Shown piece after piece: positions 50,985-60,239 of a stretch of 64,000 bases of DNA; positions within the stretch are counted from its first letter, which is position 1, and each line of letters opens with the position of its first letter. The notes below the pieces were generated by a model. It had not been told where the DNA came from. It ran no database searches and saw nothing but the letters and a program-made list of their open reading frames with translations. A program made the position numbers and the translations under genes. This stretch comes from CAJCJE01 sp036494465 (GTDB lineage Bacteria > Actinomycetota > Actinomycetes > Mycobacteriales > Pseudonocardiaceae), in the NCBI GenBank assembly GCA_036494465.1, contig DASXOJ010000237.1, positions 17,632 to 81,631 on the forward strand. Reading direction: 5' to 3'.

Positions 50985-52255
50985 CCGTCAAGGACGGGCG
51001 GATGGTCCGGGACGGCATCTGGCTGTCGCTGGGCGCCGCGTTCACCTCGGTCGCCGGTCTGATCGGCTGGATGGTCTCCGCGCACCTGGCCAGTCGCCAG
51101 GTCGTCGGCACCACCACCGCGTTCACCTCGGGCTTCCTGCTGGTCGCGAGCATGAGTCAGTTGTCGCTCGGACCCGCGGTGCTGCGCTGGATTCCGCGTG
51201 CCGGTGGCCGTACCGCCGCGCTGCTCTCCCGGACCTACCTGGTGATCATCGGCGGCGCGCTGGTCGGCGTCGGCGTGTTCGTCGCGTTGCCCGCCGGTCG
51301 CTCCGCGCTGGCGCAGCTGCCGGGGTGGGCGTGGCCGCTGTTCACGGTGACCACGCTGGTCTGGGCGGTCATGCAGTTCCAGGACCCGGTACTGACCAGC
51401 GTCGGCAAGGCGGGCGTCGTGCTGGTGAAGAACCTCGGGTTCGGCATCGGCCGGGTCGGCATCCTGCTCGTCGCGGGTTCCGCGGCTGGTGCGCTGGGCA
51501 TCGTGTTGTCCTGGGCGGTCCCGGCGGGCATCGCGGCCATCGTGGTCAGCGTGATCGTGTCGCGGTCGGCGGCGGAGCGGCGCAGGACGTTGCCTGCCGG
51601 ACTGCTGCCGGACCGCGACGAGCTCACCCACCTGCTCGGGCCGACCTACCTCGCCACCATCGGCCAGTCACTGCTCTACTACCTGATGCCGCTGATCGTC
51701 ACCGGCCGGGTCGGCGCCGCCGACGGCGCGGTGTTCTTCGTGGTGTGGACCGCGGTCACCGCGTTCGACGTGGCCGGTACCGCGTTCGTCAACTCGCTCG
51801 TGGTGCGCGTCGCGGCCAGCCCGAACCAGGTCGGCGAACTCGCCAAGACCGCGGGCACCCGGCTGGCCATCCTGTTCGGGCCACTGATGATCATCGGTAT
51901 CGTGATCGCGCACCCGCTGCTCGGCCTGTTCGGCACCGAATACGCGGCGCTCGGCGCGAACGCCCTGCAACTGGTGCTGATCGGCTGCCTGCCCAGGCTG
52001 CTTGTGCTGCTCACCATCGGCGTTTCCCAGGCCCAGGGCAAGGGCTGGTTCGTCGCCGCGCTGCAACTGTCCAGCGCGGCCACCATGATCCCGGTCGCGT
52101 TGTTCGCGCCCGCCGGTCTGACCTACATCGGCCTCGGCTTCGCCGTGGTGCAGGTGCTTGTCGCGACCGTAGCGGGCTTCGTGCTGCGTGGCCGAGTCCG
52201 GAACAAGGAGATCGAGAAGATCGTGCCCGTCGCCACCACTGGACTGGCCGCATGA
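50981..52255 (+). CDS. polysaccharide flippase-like (MOP superfamily) membrane protein
   Basis: The 424-residue protein has about twelve hydrophobic spans with a MATE/Wzx-like arrangement: DGIWLSLGAAFTSVAGLIGWM, MSQLSLGPAVLRWIPR, RVGILLVAGSAAGALGIVLSW and GVSQAQGKGWFVAALQLS. Flippases of this type move lipid-linked oligosaccharides to the outer face of the membrane. It overlaps both neighbours by 4 nt. The expected partner, a Wzy-type polymerase, would be the next gene or another GT-C enzyme. Confidence 0.85.
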   Translation: MTVKDGRMVRDGIWLSLGAAFTSVAGLIGWMVSAHLASRQVVGTTTAFTSGFLLVASMSQLSLGPAVLRWIPRAGGRTAALLSRTYLVIIGGALVGVGVFVALPAGRSALAQLPGWAWPLFTVTTLVWAVMQFQDPVLTSVGKAGVVLVKNLGFGIGRVGILLVAGSAAGALGIVLSWAVPAGIAAIVVSVIVSRSAAERRRTLPAGLLPDRDELTHLLGPTYLATIGQSLLYYLMPLIVTGRVGAADGAVFFVVWTAVTAFDVAGTAFVNSLVVRVAASPNQVGELAKTAGTRLAILFGPLMIIGIVIAHPLLGLFGTEYAALGANALQLVLIGCLPRLLVLLTIGVSQAQGKGWFVAALQLSSAATMIPVALFAPAGLTYIGLGFAVVQVLVATVAGFVLRGRVRNKEIEKIVPVATTGLAA

Positions 52256-54045
52256 CCGCGGTGATCAATCCGCCCCCGCCGCAACCCGCGCACCGTGGTG
52301 GTTCAACGGACACGTTGCGCGTACTGGTCAGCAGGAACGCGGGGCCGCTGATCGCGGTCGTCGCGGCGATCTGCTGGCTGGCCGGCTTCCGCTCGATCGA
52401 CCCGACCACGCTGGGCAGTTTCGGCATCCTGCCCGCGCTCTCACCGGTGCTGCTGATCGCGTACCCGTTGCTGGTCGTCGCGTTCGTCATCGAGCTGACC
52501 GGCAGGCAGCGCGGCTGGGCGCTCACCATGATCACGATCATGGCCGTGCTCGCCGTCTACGCGCTGCAACCGGCCGCCGAACCGGTCGGCCGGTTGCCGG
52601 TCGCCTGGCTGCACGTCGGTTTCTCCGACTACATCGCCGCGCACGGCGAGGTGCTGCACAACTTCGACGCGCGGTTCAGCTGGCCCGGGTTCTTCTCGTT
52701 CCTGGCCCTGCTTACCGGGGCGAGCGGGGTCAAGGACTCGTCGGTGCTGATCTCGTTCGCACCGGTCGTGCTCACCGGCACCGCGACCATCCTGGTGCGC
52801 GCGATCGCGTTGTCGGTGTTCGGCAAGGGCCGGATCGCCTGGCTGGCACCGTGGATCTTCCTGATCGGCAACTGGACCGAGCAGGACTACCTCTCTCCGC
52901 AGGGCTCGACCTACCTGCTGCTGCTCGCCGGTATCGCCGTCACCTTCCGCTACCTGACCCGGCCGGGCCTGCTGGAACCTGTCCAGAAAGGACAGTTCCG
53001 GCGACCGCCGGTGCCAGCGAACACGCCGATGGAACGGTTGTTCGCGCAGGTCCTGGTGCTCGTGCTCGCCTTCGCGCTCGCGCCGTCACACCAGCTCTCG
53101 CCGTACATGCTCGCCGGACTGCTGTTCATCCTGTTGCTGTGCGGGCGGTTGTGGTCGCGCTGGCTGCCGTTCCTGATTCTGCTGACCGCGGTCGTCTGGT
53201 TCGTGCTGGGCGCGCGCGACTTCTGGATCGGCCAGTTGCACGAGATCACCGGCTCGATCGGCAACCTCGGCTCGTCGGTCAACCAGGGCTTCGACCAGCG
53301 ACTGTCCACAAACGCCGGTCGCACCGCCATGCTGGACGTGCGCATCGGTATCACTCTCATCGTCGGCCTGATCGCCGCGCTCGGCGCGTTCCTGTTGCGC
53401 CGCAAGGGCAAGCGCTCGCTGACGCTGGTGTTGATGGCGATCACGGCGTTCGGTATGGCGGTCGCGCAGCCCTATGGCGGCGAGATCCTGATCCGCTGCT
53501 ACCTGTTCGCGCTGCCGCTGTTCGCGTTGCTCGGCGCGGTCCTGCTTGACGACCTGCTGACGGCGAAGTTCGGGAAGGTCTGGCTGCGACGGGTTTCGAT
53601 CACGGTCGGCACGCTGGTCCTCGCCGGGCTGATGTTCGGCGACGTGGCCGCGCGCGGCGGCAACGACGCCTACGTCGCCTTCACTCGCGCCGACATCGAC
53701 GCGGTGCAGAAGGCGTACGACATCGCCAAGGACGGCCAGACCCTGGACACCGTCGCCGCGTACGCGCCGGTGTCGGAATGGCAGCGGCTCGGCGCGGTCG
53801 ACCAGGCGTCGATCGAGGCGCACTGCGAACCGTTCCCCAACCCGGATCCGTGCGTGCGCAAGGTGCACCCGGACTTCCTGGTGCTCAACGCCGCGCAGGA
53901 CGCGTACGGCCAGATCTACTACGGCATGAAACCCGGCTGGATGGCCGGACTCGGCGACCGGCTGGTCGATTCCGGTCTGTACCAACGGATTTTCGTGCAG
54001 GACCAGAGTCAGCTGCTGGAACTCAGTTCGGACGTGCGGAAATGA
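52252..54045 (+). CDS. large polytopic GT-C-like membrane protein
   Basis: The 597-residue protein has about twelve to thirteen spans and a periplasm-facing C-terminal region of about 130 residues (DAVQKAYDIAKDGQTL to the end). FDARFSWPGFFSFLALL and GNWTEQDYLSPQGSTYLLL lie in outer loops, as in GT-C glycosyltransferases and O-antigen ligase-like proteins, but no DxD or DDE motif is clear. The expected role is polymerisation or sugar transfer from lipid phosphate on the outer face (inference). It overlaps both neighbours by 4 nt. Confidence 0.72.
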   Translation: MTAVINPPPPQPAHRGGSTDTLRVLVSRNAGPLIAVVAAICWLAGFRSIDPTTLGSFGILPALSPVLLIAYPLLVVAFVIELTGRQRGWALTMITIMAVLAVYALQPAAEPVGRLPVAWLHVGFSDYIAAHGEVLHNFDARFSWPGFFSFLALLTGASGVKDSSVLISFAPVVLTGTATILVRAIALSVFGKGRIAWLAPWIFLIGNWTEQDYLSPQGSTYLLLLAGIAVTFRYLTRPGLLEPVQKGQFRRPPVPANTPMERLFAQVLVLVLAFALAPSHQLSPYMLAGLLFILLLCGRLWSRWLPFLILLTAVVWFVLGARDFWIGQLHEITGSIGNLGSSVNQGFDQRLSTNAGRTAMLDVRIGITLIVGLIAALGAFLLRRKGKRSLTLVLMAITAFGMAVAQPYGGEILIRCYLFALPLFALLGAVLLDDLLTAKFGKVWLRRVSITVGTLVLAGLMFGDVAARGGNDAYVAFTRADIDAVQKAYDIAKDGQTLDTVAAYAPVSEWQRLGAVDQASIEAHCEPFPNPDPCVRKVHPDFLVLNAAQDAYGQIYYGMKPGWMAGLGDRLVDSGLYQRIFVQDQSQLLELSSDVRK

Positions 54046-54569
54046 GCCTCAAGCAACGGGTCCTCCGGGAAGCGCGCATCGACCTCTGGGCGATGACGAT
54101 CGGCGTGTTCGTCAACGGCCTGCTCGGACTGGACGCCGTGCCGCGCGTGCTGCGCTGGTTCGGTTACCGGCTCGCGGGCGCGCGGATCGAGACGCCGAAC
54201 ATCTTCGGTTCCGCGCAACTGCACGGGCCGATGCGCAACATCCGGATCGGCGCGGGCACGTTCGTCAACCGCGAGGTCTACCTTGAGGCGGTCGCGCCGA
54301 TCAGCATCGGTCGCGACTGTCAGCTCGGCCCGCAGGTCATGGTCGTCACCTCGCACCACGAATCCCTGCCGGACGGCGGAATTTCCAAGGTGCCGGAGGG
54401 CCGTGCGGTGCGTATCGGCGACCGGGCCTGGCTGGGTGCGCGGGTGCTCGTGCTGCCCGGCGTGACCATCGGCGACGACGTGGTGATCGGCGCGGGCAGC
54501 GTGGTCACCAAGGACTGCCTCAAACCCGGCACCTATGTCGGCTCGCCTGCCAAGGAGCTGATCCGATGA
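54042..54569 (+). CDS. hexapeptide-repeat (LbH) acyltransferase
   Basis: The 175-residue protein has left-handed beta-helix repeats (NIRIGAGTFVNREV, APISIGRDCQLGPQV, AVRIGDRAWLGARVLVLPGVTIGDDVVIGAGSVVTKD) and the catalytic His region MVVTSHHES. The C-terminal YVGSPAKELI is typical of maltose/galactoside acetyltransferases. It probably O-acetylates the polymer sugar. The N-terminus contains a short hydrophobic helix that may dock to the membrane. It is coupled to its neighbours by ATGA overlaps. Confidence 0.92.
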   Translation: MSLKQRVLREARIDLWAMTIGVFVNGLLGLDAVPRVLRWFGYRLAGARIETPNIFGSAQLHGPMRNIRIGAGTFVNREVYLEAVAPISIGRDCQLGPQVMVVTSHHESLPDGGISKVPEGRAVRIGDRAWLGARVLVLPGVTIGDDVVIGAGSVVTKDCLKPGTYVGSPAKELIR

Positions 54570-54796
54570 GCCAGTCGACGCTTCAGTTGGTGGGCGGTGG
54601 CCTGTTCGCGGTGGTGCTGCTGATCGCGGCAGCGCGCACCGTGCTGGTCGAGTTCCGGGCCGGTCGCGGTGACGGGGCAGCGCGCGGCGTGCGCAGAACC
54701 GTTCCGGTGCTGGTGCTGGACATCAGCGGGATCGTGCTCGCCGTCGGGCTCGTGGTGTTCCTGATGATTCCGTTGGCCGCCGCACTGGGTAACTGA
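54566..54796 (+). CDS. small membrane protein with two spans
   Basis: The 76-residue product has spans LQLVGGGLFAVVLLIAAARTVLV and VLVLDISGIVLAVGLVVFLMIPLA separated by an Arg/Gly-rich loop. Its ATG overlaps the acyltransferase stop, so it belongs to the operon. No family is recognised; a scaffolding or chain-length role in the polymer machine is possible. Confidence 0.7.
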   Translation: MSQSTLQLVGGGLFAVVLLIAAARTVLVEFRAGRGDGAARGVRRTVPVLVLDISGIVLAVGLVVFLMIPLAAALGN

Positions 54797-54801
54797 CGTC
54801 C

Positions 54802-55662
54802 GTGCGCCTACGCTTGTTGCTGGTCGTCGCCCTGCTTCTCTGGCTCCCGACCCCGCCCGCGTCCGCCGCCGCGCAGCAGTGGCAACTGGTCGCTGCCGAC
54901 GATTTCAGCGGCTCGCTCGCGCCGCACTGGTCCGCCTACCAGGGCGGCCCGCCGTGTTGCAAAGCCACAGCCTGGAAGACGTCCGAGGTCGCGGTGAAGA
55001 ACGGCAGGCTGGTCATCACCGCGCAGCGCGACCGACAGGGGCAGTGGATTACCGGCGGAGTCAGTGCCGCGGGTTGGCCGGAAGCCGTACGCACGTACGG
55101 CAAATACGTGGCCAGGATCCGGGTGGACAAGGGGCAGGGGATCAGCGCGGTCGCGCTGCTCTGGCCCAAGTCGAACAAGTGGCCGCCGGAGATCGACTAC
55201 TACGAACTGTCCGGCGCGGACGGCAATCGCGGCCAGGAAACCGCGACCACCCACCGCGCGCCGGACGACGCCAAGATGCGGAGCGTCTACCAGGGCGATC
55301 TGACCCAGTGGCACACCGTCTCGGTGGAATGGCTGCCGAAGTCGATCACCTACTTCGTCGACAACAAGGTGCTCGGCCGGGTCACCGATCCGTCCTACAT
55401 TCCGCACGAACCCATGTGGCCCGCGTTCCAGATGCAGATCCAGCAGGACGACACCGGCCACGCAATGGCAACCGCGACCGGCCAAGTCCACATGTACGTG
55501 GACGCGTTCGACATTTACGCGCCGGTAACCCCATCCCCACCAGGCACGCCGAGCACACCGTCGAATTCTGGCAATTCCCTGTGGATCGCGGTCGTGCTGA
55601 TCGTGATTGTGCTGCTCGCCGGGTTGCTGGTCATCATCCGGTCACGACGACGATTCCGTTAA
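54802..55662 (+). CDS. membrane-anchored GH16 glycoside hydrolase
   Basis: The 286-residue protein begins at GTG 54802 with a signal peptide (LLLVVALLLWLPTPPASA). The GH16 catalytic motif is E130-I-D132-Y-Y-E135, preceded by GISAVALLWPKSNKWPP. A Pro/Ser/Thr linker and a C-terminal span (SLWIAVVLIVIVLLAGLLVI) with basic residues anchor it to the outer face of the membrane. GH16 enzymes cut or transglycosylate beta-1,3 or beta-1,4 glucans and galactans, so this enzyme probably trims the glycopolymer made by the cluster (inference). Confidence 0.93.
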   Translation: MRLRLLLVVALLLWLPTPPASAAAQQWQLVAADDFSGSLAPHWSAYQGGPPCCKATAWKTSEVAVKNGRLVITAQRDRQGQWITGGVSAAGWPEAVRTYGKYVARIRVDKGQGISAVALLWPKSNKWPPEIDYYELSGADGNRGQETATTHRAPDDAKMRSVYQGDLTQWHTVSVEWLPKSITYFVDNKVLGRVTDPSYIPHEPMWPAFQMQIQQDDTGHAMATATGQVHMYVDAFDIYAPVTPSPPGTPSTPSNSGNSLWIAVVLIVIVLLAGLLVIIRSRRRFR

Positions 55663-55752
55663 CCCATTCGATGCGGGCTCTTGCACCGGCACTGCTATCT
55701 TCGTCATCGCCCGTATACGGAGCGCAGTTCTTCGGGTCGATCGGAGTAACCG

Positions 55753-57579
55753 GTGCAACCAGGTCAGTTGATCGATAACCGTTACCGCCTGGAACGGGAG
55801 ATCGGCGTCGGCGGAATGGGCTCCGTGTGGCTGGCCACCGACCTCAGGCTCGACCGGCAGGTCGCGATGAAACGCGCGCACGCGACGAACACCGCCGACG
55901 GTGACACCACGGAACTCCAGGTCGAGGCCGAACTCGCCACCAAGGTCCGGCACCCCAACATCGTCGAGGTGTACGAGGTCGTCGGCGGACCCGACGACCA
56001 GTGGCTGGTGATGGAATACGTGCCCTCGCGCAGCCTCGCCGAGATCATCGCGGAGCACGGCAAGCTGACCACCCCGCGCGCCATCCACTATGTGCGGCAG
56101 ATCGCCGACGCGCTCGACGCCGTGCACCGCGCCGAGGTGGTGCACGGCGACATCAAGCCAGCCAACATCCTGATCCCGGACAACGGCATCGCGAAACTGT
56201 CCGACTTCGGCGTGTCCCGCCAGGTGTGGAACGCGGAAACCCTGCACACCACCGGTCCGGTGCTGGGTACGCCCGCGTACATGGCGCCGGAACTGTTGGA
56301 CGGCAAGCGGCCATCGCCCGCGTCGGACCTGTTCGCGCTGGGCGCCACGCTGTTCACCGCGGTCGAGGGTGAGCCACCGTACGGCTCGGACGGTGCGCCG
56401 CTGTCCACCATGAAACGCGTCATCCACAACGACATGGTGCCCATGCGCAACGCCGGTCCGCTGGCGCCGTTGCTGGCCAGCATGCTCGCCGCCGAACCGG
56501 CGGAACGCCCGACGGCGGCAGGCGCGAGCAGGCTGTTGCGCGAACTCGGCGGCACCATCGACCCGGCCACGGTGCCCGGCAGCGCCGGTTCGATCCGCCG
56601 CAGGAAGTGGCTGATGCCGACGTCGGTGGGTGCGGTGGTGCTGGTGCTGCTGCTGGTCGCCGCGTTCGTGTGGCCCAAGTTCGGCGGCAACGCCGCCACC
56701 ACGAGCACCACTCCGCCCCCGTCGGCGACCAAGACCAGCGGCGCCGCGCCGAATCACGCACTCGTGGTCGCCAACCAGACCCTGGTGGACCCGTGCGGCC
56801 TGATGAACGCGGACGTGCTCGCGAAGTTCGGTAGCAACGTCGGGCTCGACCCGCACTTCGGCAACTTCGACCGGTGCGACGTGCTGTTCGAAACCAACAA
56901 CACCACCATCGACGTGCAGGTCGACCTCGACGACCCGGACGGCCCGCCGACCGGCAAGTCCACCGTCGTGGTGCAGGCCCCGCAAATCGCACCGAACGAC
57001 TGCGAACGCACCGTGCTGCTCCCGGACGGCACCCAGATCGCGGTGGACGCCGCGGTCCAGAACGGCGACGATCCCCCGACCGGCACCGTCGACTTCTGCG
57101 GCATCGACGAGGTCGCCACCCAGTACGCGCTGGGTGTGCTCGGCACATCCGGCGTGCCGCAACGTGCGCCGGGCGCGTTGACCGGATCGCTGGCCAACTA
57201 CAACGCGTGCACGCTGCTCACCCCGGCCCAGCTCTCGGTCGTCGCGGGCATCGCGAGCGGCAGCCCGCAGCCCCGCTTCGGTGACTGGGTGTGTGAATGG
57301 GACGGCCCCGACAGTCTGAAAGTCACTGTCACCTTCGACCAGAGCGAGCCGCTCGACTCGTCGGACGGCCAGCAGGTCGCCGTCGGTAGCCGAGCCGCGT
57401 ACGTCTCGCTCGACACCGGCGGCTGCGAGGCCGACCTGGTCTACCGGACGATCAACGTCAGCGGCGGCAACCAGATCTCCGAGCTGGTCAACATCGAGGT
57501 GGACGGCAACCAGCCGCAGAGCCAGCAGTGCGGCCTCGCGCAGGTGCTCGCCCAGGATGTGAACACTAAACTGCACTGA
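55753..57579 (+). CDS. membrane Ser/Thr protein kinase
   Basis: The 608-residue protein has a full Hanks-type kinase domain (about 11-270). It shows the glycine loop IGVGGMGSVW, the Lys K40 in VAMK, HGDIKPANIL (H131-G-D133 in place of HRD, so an RD-minus kinase), the D151-F-G triplet and TPAYMAPELL. One membrane span lies at about 290-310. The outer part (about 320-608) has no PASTA repeats. It contains two similar halves (DPCGLMNADVLAKFGSNVG and NACTLLTPAQLSVVAGIAS) with paired Cys, as in lipoprotein-type sensor domains. The FHA gene starts 61 bp downstream and is its probable substrate or effector. Confidence 0.95.
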   Translation: MQPGQLIDNRYRLEREIGVGGMGSVWLATDLRLDRQVAMKRAHATNTADGDTTELQVEAELATKVRHPNIVEVYEVVGGPDDQWLVMEYVPSRSLAEIIAEHGKLTTPRAIHYVRQIADALDAVHRAEVVHGDIKPANILIPDNGIAKLSDFGVSRQVWNAETLHTTGPVLGTPAYMAPELLDGKRPSPASDLFALGATLFTAVEGEPPYGSDGAPLSTMKRVIHNDMVPMRNAGPLAPLLASMLAAEPAERPTAAGASRLLRELGGTIDPATVPGSAGSIRRRKWLMPTSVGAVVLVLLLVAAFVWPKFGGNAATTSTTPPPSATKTSGAAPNHALVVANQTLVDPCGLMNADVLAKFGSNVGLDPHFGNFDRCDVLFETNNTTIDVQVDLDDPDGPPTGKSTVVVQAPQIAPNDCERTVLLPDGTQIAVDAAVQNGDDPPTGTVDFCGIDEVATQYALGVLGTSGVPQRAPGALTGSLANYNACTLLTPAQLSVVAGIASGSPQPRFGDWVCEWDGPDSLKVTVTFDQSEPLDSSDGQQVAVGSRAAYVSLDTGGCEADLVYRTINVSGGNQISELVNIEVDGNQPQSQQCGLAQVLAQDVNTKLH

Positions 57580-57640
57580 TGGGGAAGGGTCCCCGGCTTC
57601 GCGTGCTTTCCTGTGCCGACTCGACGAGAAGGAGGCGCAC

Positions 57641-58438
57641 ATGACATCGGCGACGCCAGAACGGGTGGCGGAGGGACTGCGCCCGATCCAGCCCCGGCGC
57701 TCCCTGGCCACCGGCATCCCGGCATCCGCGCCCGGCACGCTCTACGCGTTGACCGTGGTCGGCGGCATCTCGATGTCCGCGCGCGAGGGCCGAACCATCC
57801 TGTTCGGACGGAACAAGCCGGATGTGCACGTCTGCGTCGGCGCGGACGACCAGCGGGTCAGCCGCCAGCACGGCGCGTTGACCTGGCTCGGCGCGCAGTG
57901 GTGGGTGAGCAACACCGGCCAGCTGCCGATCCGGCTGCCCGGTTCGCGCCTGCTGTTCCGCGACGAGGAACCGCTGCCGCTGGTCACCGGCTACACGCCG
58001 ATGTTCATCAGGGGCGCGCGCGGCCGCGAACACCTGATGGAGCTCTACGTCGCGGGCGAGGACGGCTGGCGCCCGACGCCCCGGCCGGACGACCTCACCG
58101 CGGCGCCCAAGACGTGGCGGTTGACCGAGGACGAGATGCTCGTGCTGGTCGCGCTGAGCCAGCGCTACCTGCTGCACGACCTGCACCCGCAGCCGTTGAC
58201 CTGGCGCGAGGTCGGCAACCTGCTCCAGGACGCCCGCCCGGACGGGAACTGGGGCGCGCGGCGCGCCGAGCACCTGGTCTCGGACTTGCGGACCCGGCTG
58301 TCCAAGGAAGGCGTCGCGGGCCTGACCCGCGAGGAGGTCGGCGAGCCGATCGGCAACAAGCTCAACGAGAACCTGATCACCGAGCTGATGTTGAGCACCA
58401 CGCTGGTGCCCCCGCACCTCGCCCTGCTCGACCGCTAG
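57641..58438 (+). CDS. FHA-domain protein with conserved C-terminal helical domain
   Basis: The ATG at 57641 follows AAGGAGG; the product has 265 residues. The FHA domain (about 50-120) keeps G56-R57, S74-R75-x-H77 and N91. The C-terminal domain (about 155-265) has LVALSQRYLLHDLHPQPLTW and LTREEVGEPIGNKLNENLITEL, clearly related to the FHA protein at 2015-2752. Both have the same order: FHA then a winged-helix-like helical domain. It follows the Ser/Thr kinase by 61 bp and should read its phosphorylation state. The 3' end overlaps the CBM48 gene by 4 nt. Confidence 0.9.
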   Translation: MTSATPERVAEGLRPIQPRRSLATGIPASAPGTLYALTVVGGISMSAREGRTILFGRNKPDVHVCVGADDQRVSRQHGALTWLGAQWWVSNTGQLPIRLPGSRLLFRDEEPLPLVTGYTPMFIRGARGREHLMELYVAGEDGWRPTPRPDDLTAAPKTWRLTEDEMLVLVALSQRYLLHDLHPQPLTWREVGNLLQDARPDGNWGARRAEHLVSDLRTRLSKEGVAGLTREEVGEPIGNKLNENLITELMLSTTLVPPHLALLDR

Positions 58439-58719
58439 CCGACGGCGGTATACAGCGAGCCCTGCTCGTCGTGCGTGTGCGCGTGCGGGTCGTCGAACCA
58501 CAGCCCGTCGGTGCCCAGATAGCGGAACCGCAGCGTGGTGCCCGCCGCCACCTCGACCGAGGTCGAGCGCGTTCCGTTGGTGCGTTTGCGGAGTTCGTGC
58601 TGGCCGGGTTGCCAGCCGTTGAAGTCTCCGACCACGCTGACCCGGCCGTTCGGTTCGTCGACGGGGAGTACGAAGGTCACCTTCACGGCCTCGTTCTTCC
58701 CTTGACTGGTGCGAATCAT
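58435..58719 (-). CDS. small CBM48 / isoamylase N-terminal-like protein
   Basis: The 94-residue protein is almost entirely one E-set beta-sandwich: KVTFVLPVDEPNGRVSVVGDFNGWQPG, with FRYLGTDGLWFDDPHAH towards the end. The VGDFNGW motif is typical of CBM48 domains that bind alpha-glucans such as glycogen. No catalytic domain is attached, so it may be a stand-alone glycogen-binding protein. It is convergent with the FHA gene with a 4-bp overlap. Confidence 0.88.
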   Translation of the reverse strand: MIRTSQGKNEAVKVTFVLPVDEPNGRVSVVGDFNGWQPGQHELRKRTNGTRSTSVEVAAGTTLRFRYLGTDGLWFDDPHAHTHDEQGSLYTAVG

Positions 58720-58795
58720 TTCCAGCGCGCTCCCGTTCCGGTGGCTTGGACGCGCGCCATCATGCCACAGCGCGTGATCAATCGCTCGCTGTGTG

Positions 58796-59971
58796 TCAGT
58801 CGATGAGTGCCTGGTAGACGAACTGGCGCAGTTCGCTGGTGAGCCGGGTAGTCGACTGCGACTGGGTCAGGAACTGCACGGTCAGGTCCGCGACCGGGTC
58901 GACGAAGAACACCGTGTTCGACGCGCCCGCCCAGCCGAACTCGCCCACGCTGCCCGCGAGCTTGCGCCGCACCGGGTCGAGGGTGACCTGCACGCCGAAG
59001 CCGAACCCGATCCCGGTGAACTCCTCCGGCTGCCAACTGGTGAACGCCGCCAGGTCCGCGCCGCCGGGCAGGTGGTTCGCGGCCAGCAGGTCCACCGTGC
59101 GCGGCGCGAGCAACCGCACGCCGTCGTGTTCACCCCGCTGGCGCAGCAACTCCAGGAACCGGTGAAAGTCGGCGGCGCTGCTCAGCAGCCCACCGCTGCC
59201 GGAGCGCACCGGTGGGCGTTCCGCCATGGACCGGCCCGGGACCGGCTCGCCGTCCGCGCTGTACAGCACGGCGGCGCGGTGCAGTTGGTCCTCGGGAATG
59301 GTGAAACCGGTGTCGTGCATGCCGAGCGGGCCGAGGATCCGCTCACGCAGGAACACGTCGAGGTCCACACCGCTCACCACCTCGATCAACCGGCCAAGGA
59401 CCAGGTGCGCGACCGAGTAGTACCAGCTGGTGCCCGGATCGAACAGCAGCGGCATGCTGCCGTACAGGTCGACGACCTCGGCCAGGCTGCTGCCCTCGCT
59501 GGTCGAACCCAGCCCGGCCGCCCGGTACCGCGCGTCGACCGGGTTCGCGTCGAACACCGGATAGCCAAGGCCCGCGGTGTGCGAGAGCAGGTGCCAGACC
59601 CGGATCGGTCCGGTCGCCGGTCGGTCGTCATCGTGGATGCGTGGCTGCGCGAACGCGGGCAGGAACCGCTCGATCGGGTCGGTGAGCGCGAGGTCGCCCT
59701 GCTCGTAGAGGATCAGCGCGGCCACCGAGGTGATCACCTTGGTCATCGAGTGCAACCGGAACACGGTGTGCGCGTCCACCGGACGGCCCGCTTCCCGGTC
59801 CGCGAGACCGTACGCACGCAGGTGCGCGACCTCGCCGTGCCGCGCGATCGACAGGAAGTACCCGGCCAGCCTGCCATCGTCGACGTAGCCGTCGAAATGG
59901 CGATCCAGCCGGTCCAGCCGCTCAGGAGCGAAGCCGATCTCGATCGGATCGGCGGCTCGTTCCAGCCCCAC
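58796..59971 (-). CDS. class C beta-lactamase-fold serine hydrolase
   Basis: The GTG at 59971 follows GGGGAGG and gives 391 residues. The catalytic S75-x-x-K78 lies in LHSMTKVI and the second motif reads YYSVAHLVLG (Y-S-V in place of Y-x-N). The family includes esterases, DD-peptidases and beta-lactamases. No signal peptide is visible, favouring a cytoplasmic esterase. FGWAGASNTVFFVDP is at the position of the third family motif (HTG-like). It may act on small esters; the substrate is unknown. Confidence 0.9.
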   Translation of the reverse strand: MGLERAADPIEIGFAPERLDRLDRHFDGYVDDGRLAGYFLSIARHGEVAHLRAYGLADREAGRPVDAHTVFRLHSMTKVITSVAALILYEQGDLALTDPIERFLPAFAQPRIHDDDRPATGPIRVWHLLSHTAGLGYPVFDANPVDARYRAAGLGSTSEGSSLAEVVDLYGSMPLLFDPGTSWYYSVAHLVLGRLIEVVSGVDLDVFLRERILGPLGMHDTGFTIPEDQLHRAAVLYSADGEPVPGRSMAERPPVRSGSGGLLSSAADFHRFLELLRQRGEHDGVRLLAPRTVDLLAANHLPGGADLAAFTSWQPEEFTGIGFGFGVQVTLDPVRRKLAGSVGEFGWAGASNTVFFVDPVADLTVQFLTQSQSTTRLTSELRQFVYQALID

Positions 59972-59987
59972 ACGCCTCCCCTTTTGG

Positions 59988-60215
59988 TCACACCGGAGGG
60001 ACGAAGCCCTCCAGCCAACCCGAATCGTCGGTGTCGCCACAGGTCGGGCAGGGCGCGCTGACCATCACCCCGGGCGCGATCTCGCGCATCACCGAGCCGT
60101 CGCCGGGCAGCAGCACCGGTCGATACCGTTGCTCGTCCTCGTCGCCGACCAGTTCGTGGGACTGCGCGCGGCAGCCGTGGCACACGGTGCGTCCCGGTGA
60201 TACCGCCCTCTCCAT
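59988..60215 (-). CDS. small zinc-ribbon-like protein
   Basis: The 75-residue protein starts at ATG 60215 after GGGTGAG. It has CHGC near the N-terminus (about 12-15) and CPTCGD (about 55-60), two pairs of Cys consistent with a zinc ribbon. The middle (EDEQRYRPVLLPGDGSVM) is acidic and variable. It lies 16 bp before the serine hydrolase on the same strand, so the two may be cotranscribed. No function is assigned. Confidence 0.7.
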   Translation of the reverse strand: MERAVSPGRTVCHGCRAQSHELVGDEDEQRYRPVLLPGDGSVMREIAPGVMVSAPCPTCGDTDDSGWLEGFVPPV

Positions 60216-60239
60216 GCGACTCACCCTACAGTCGGTGCG

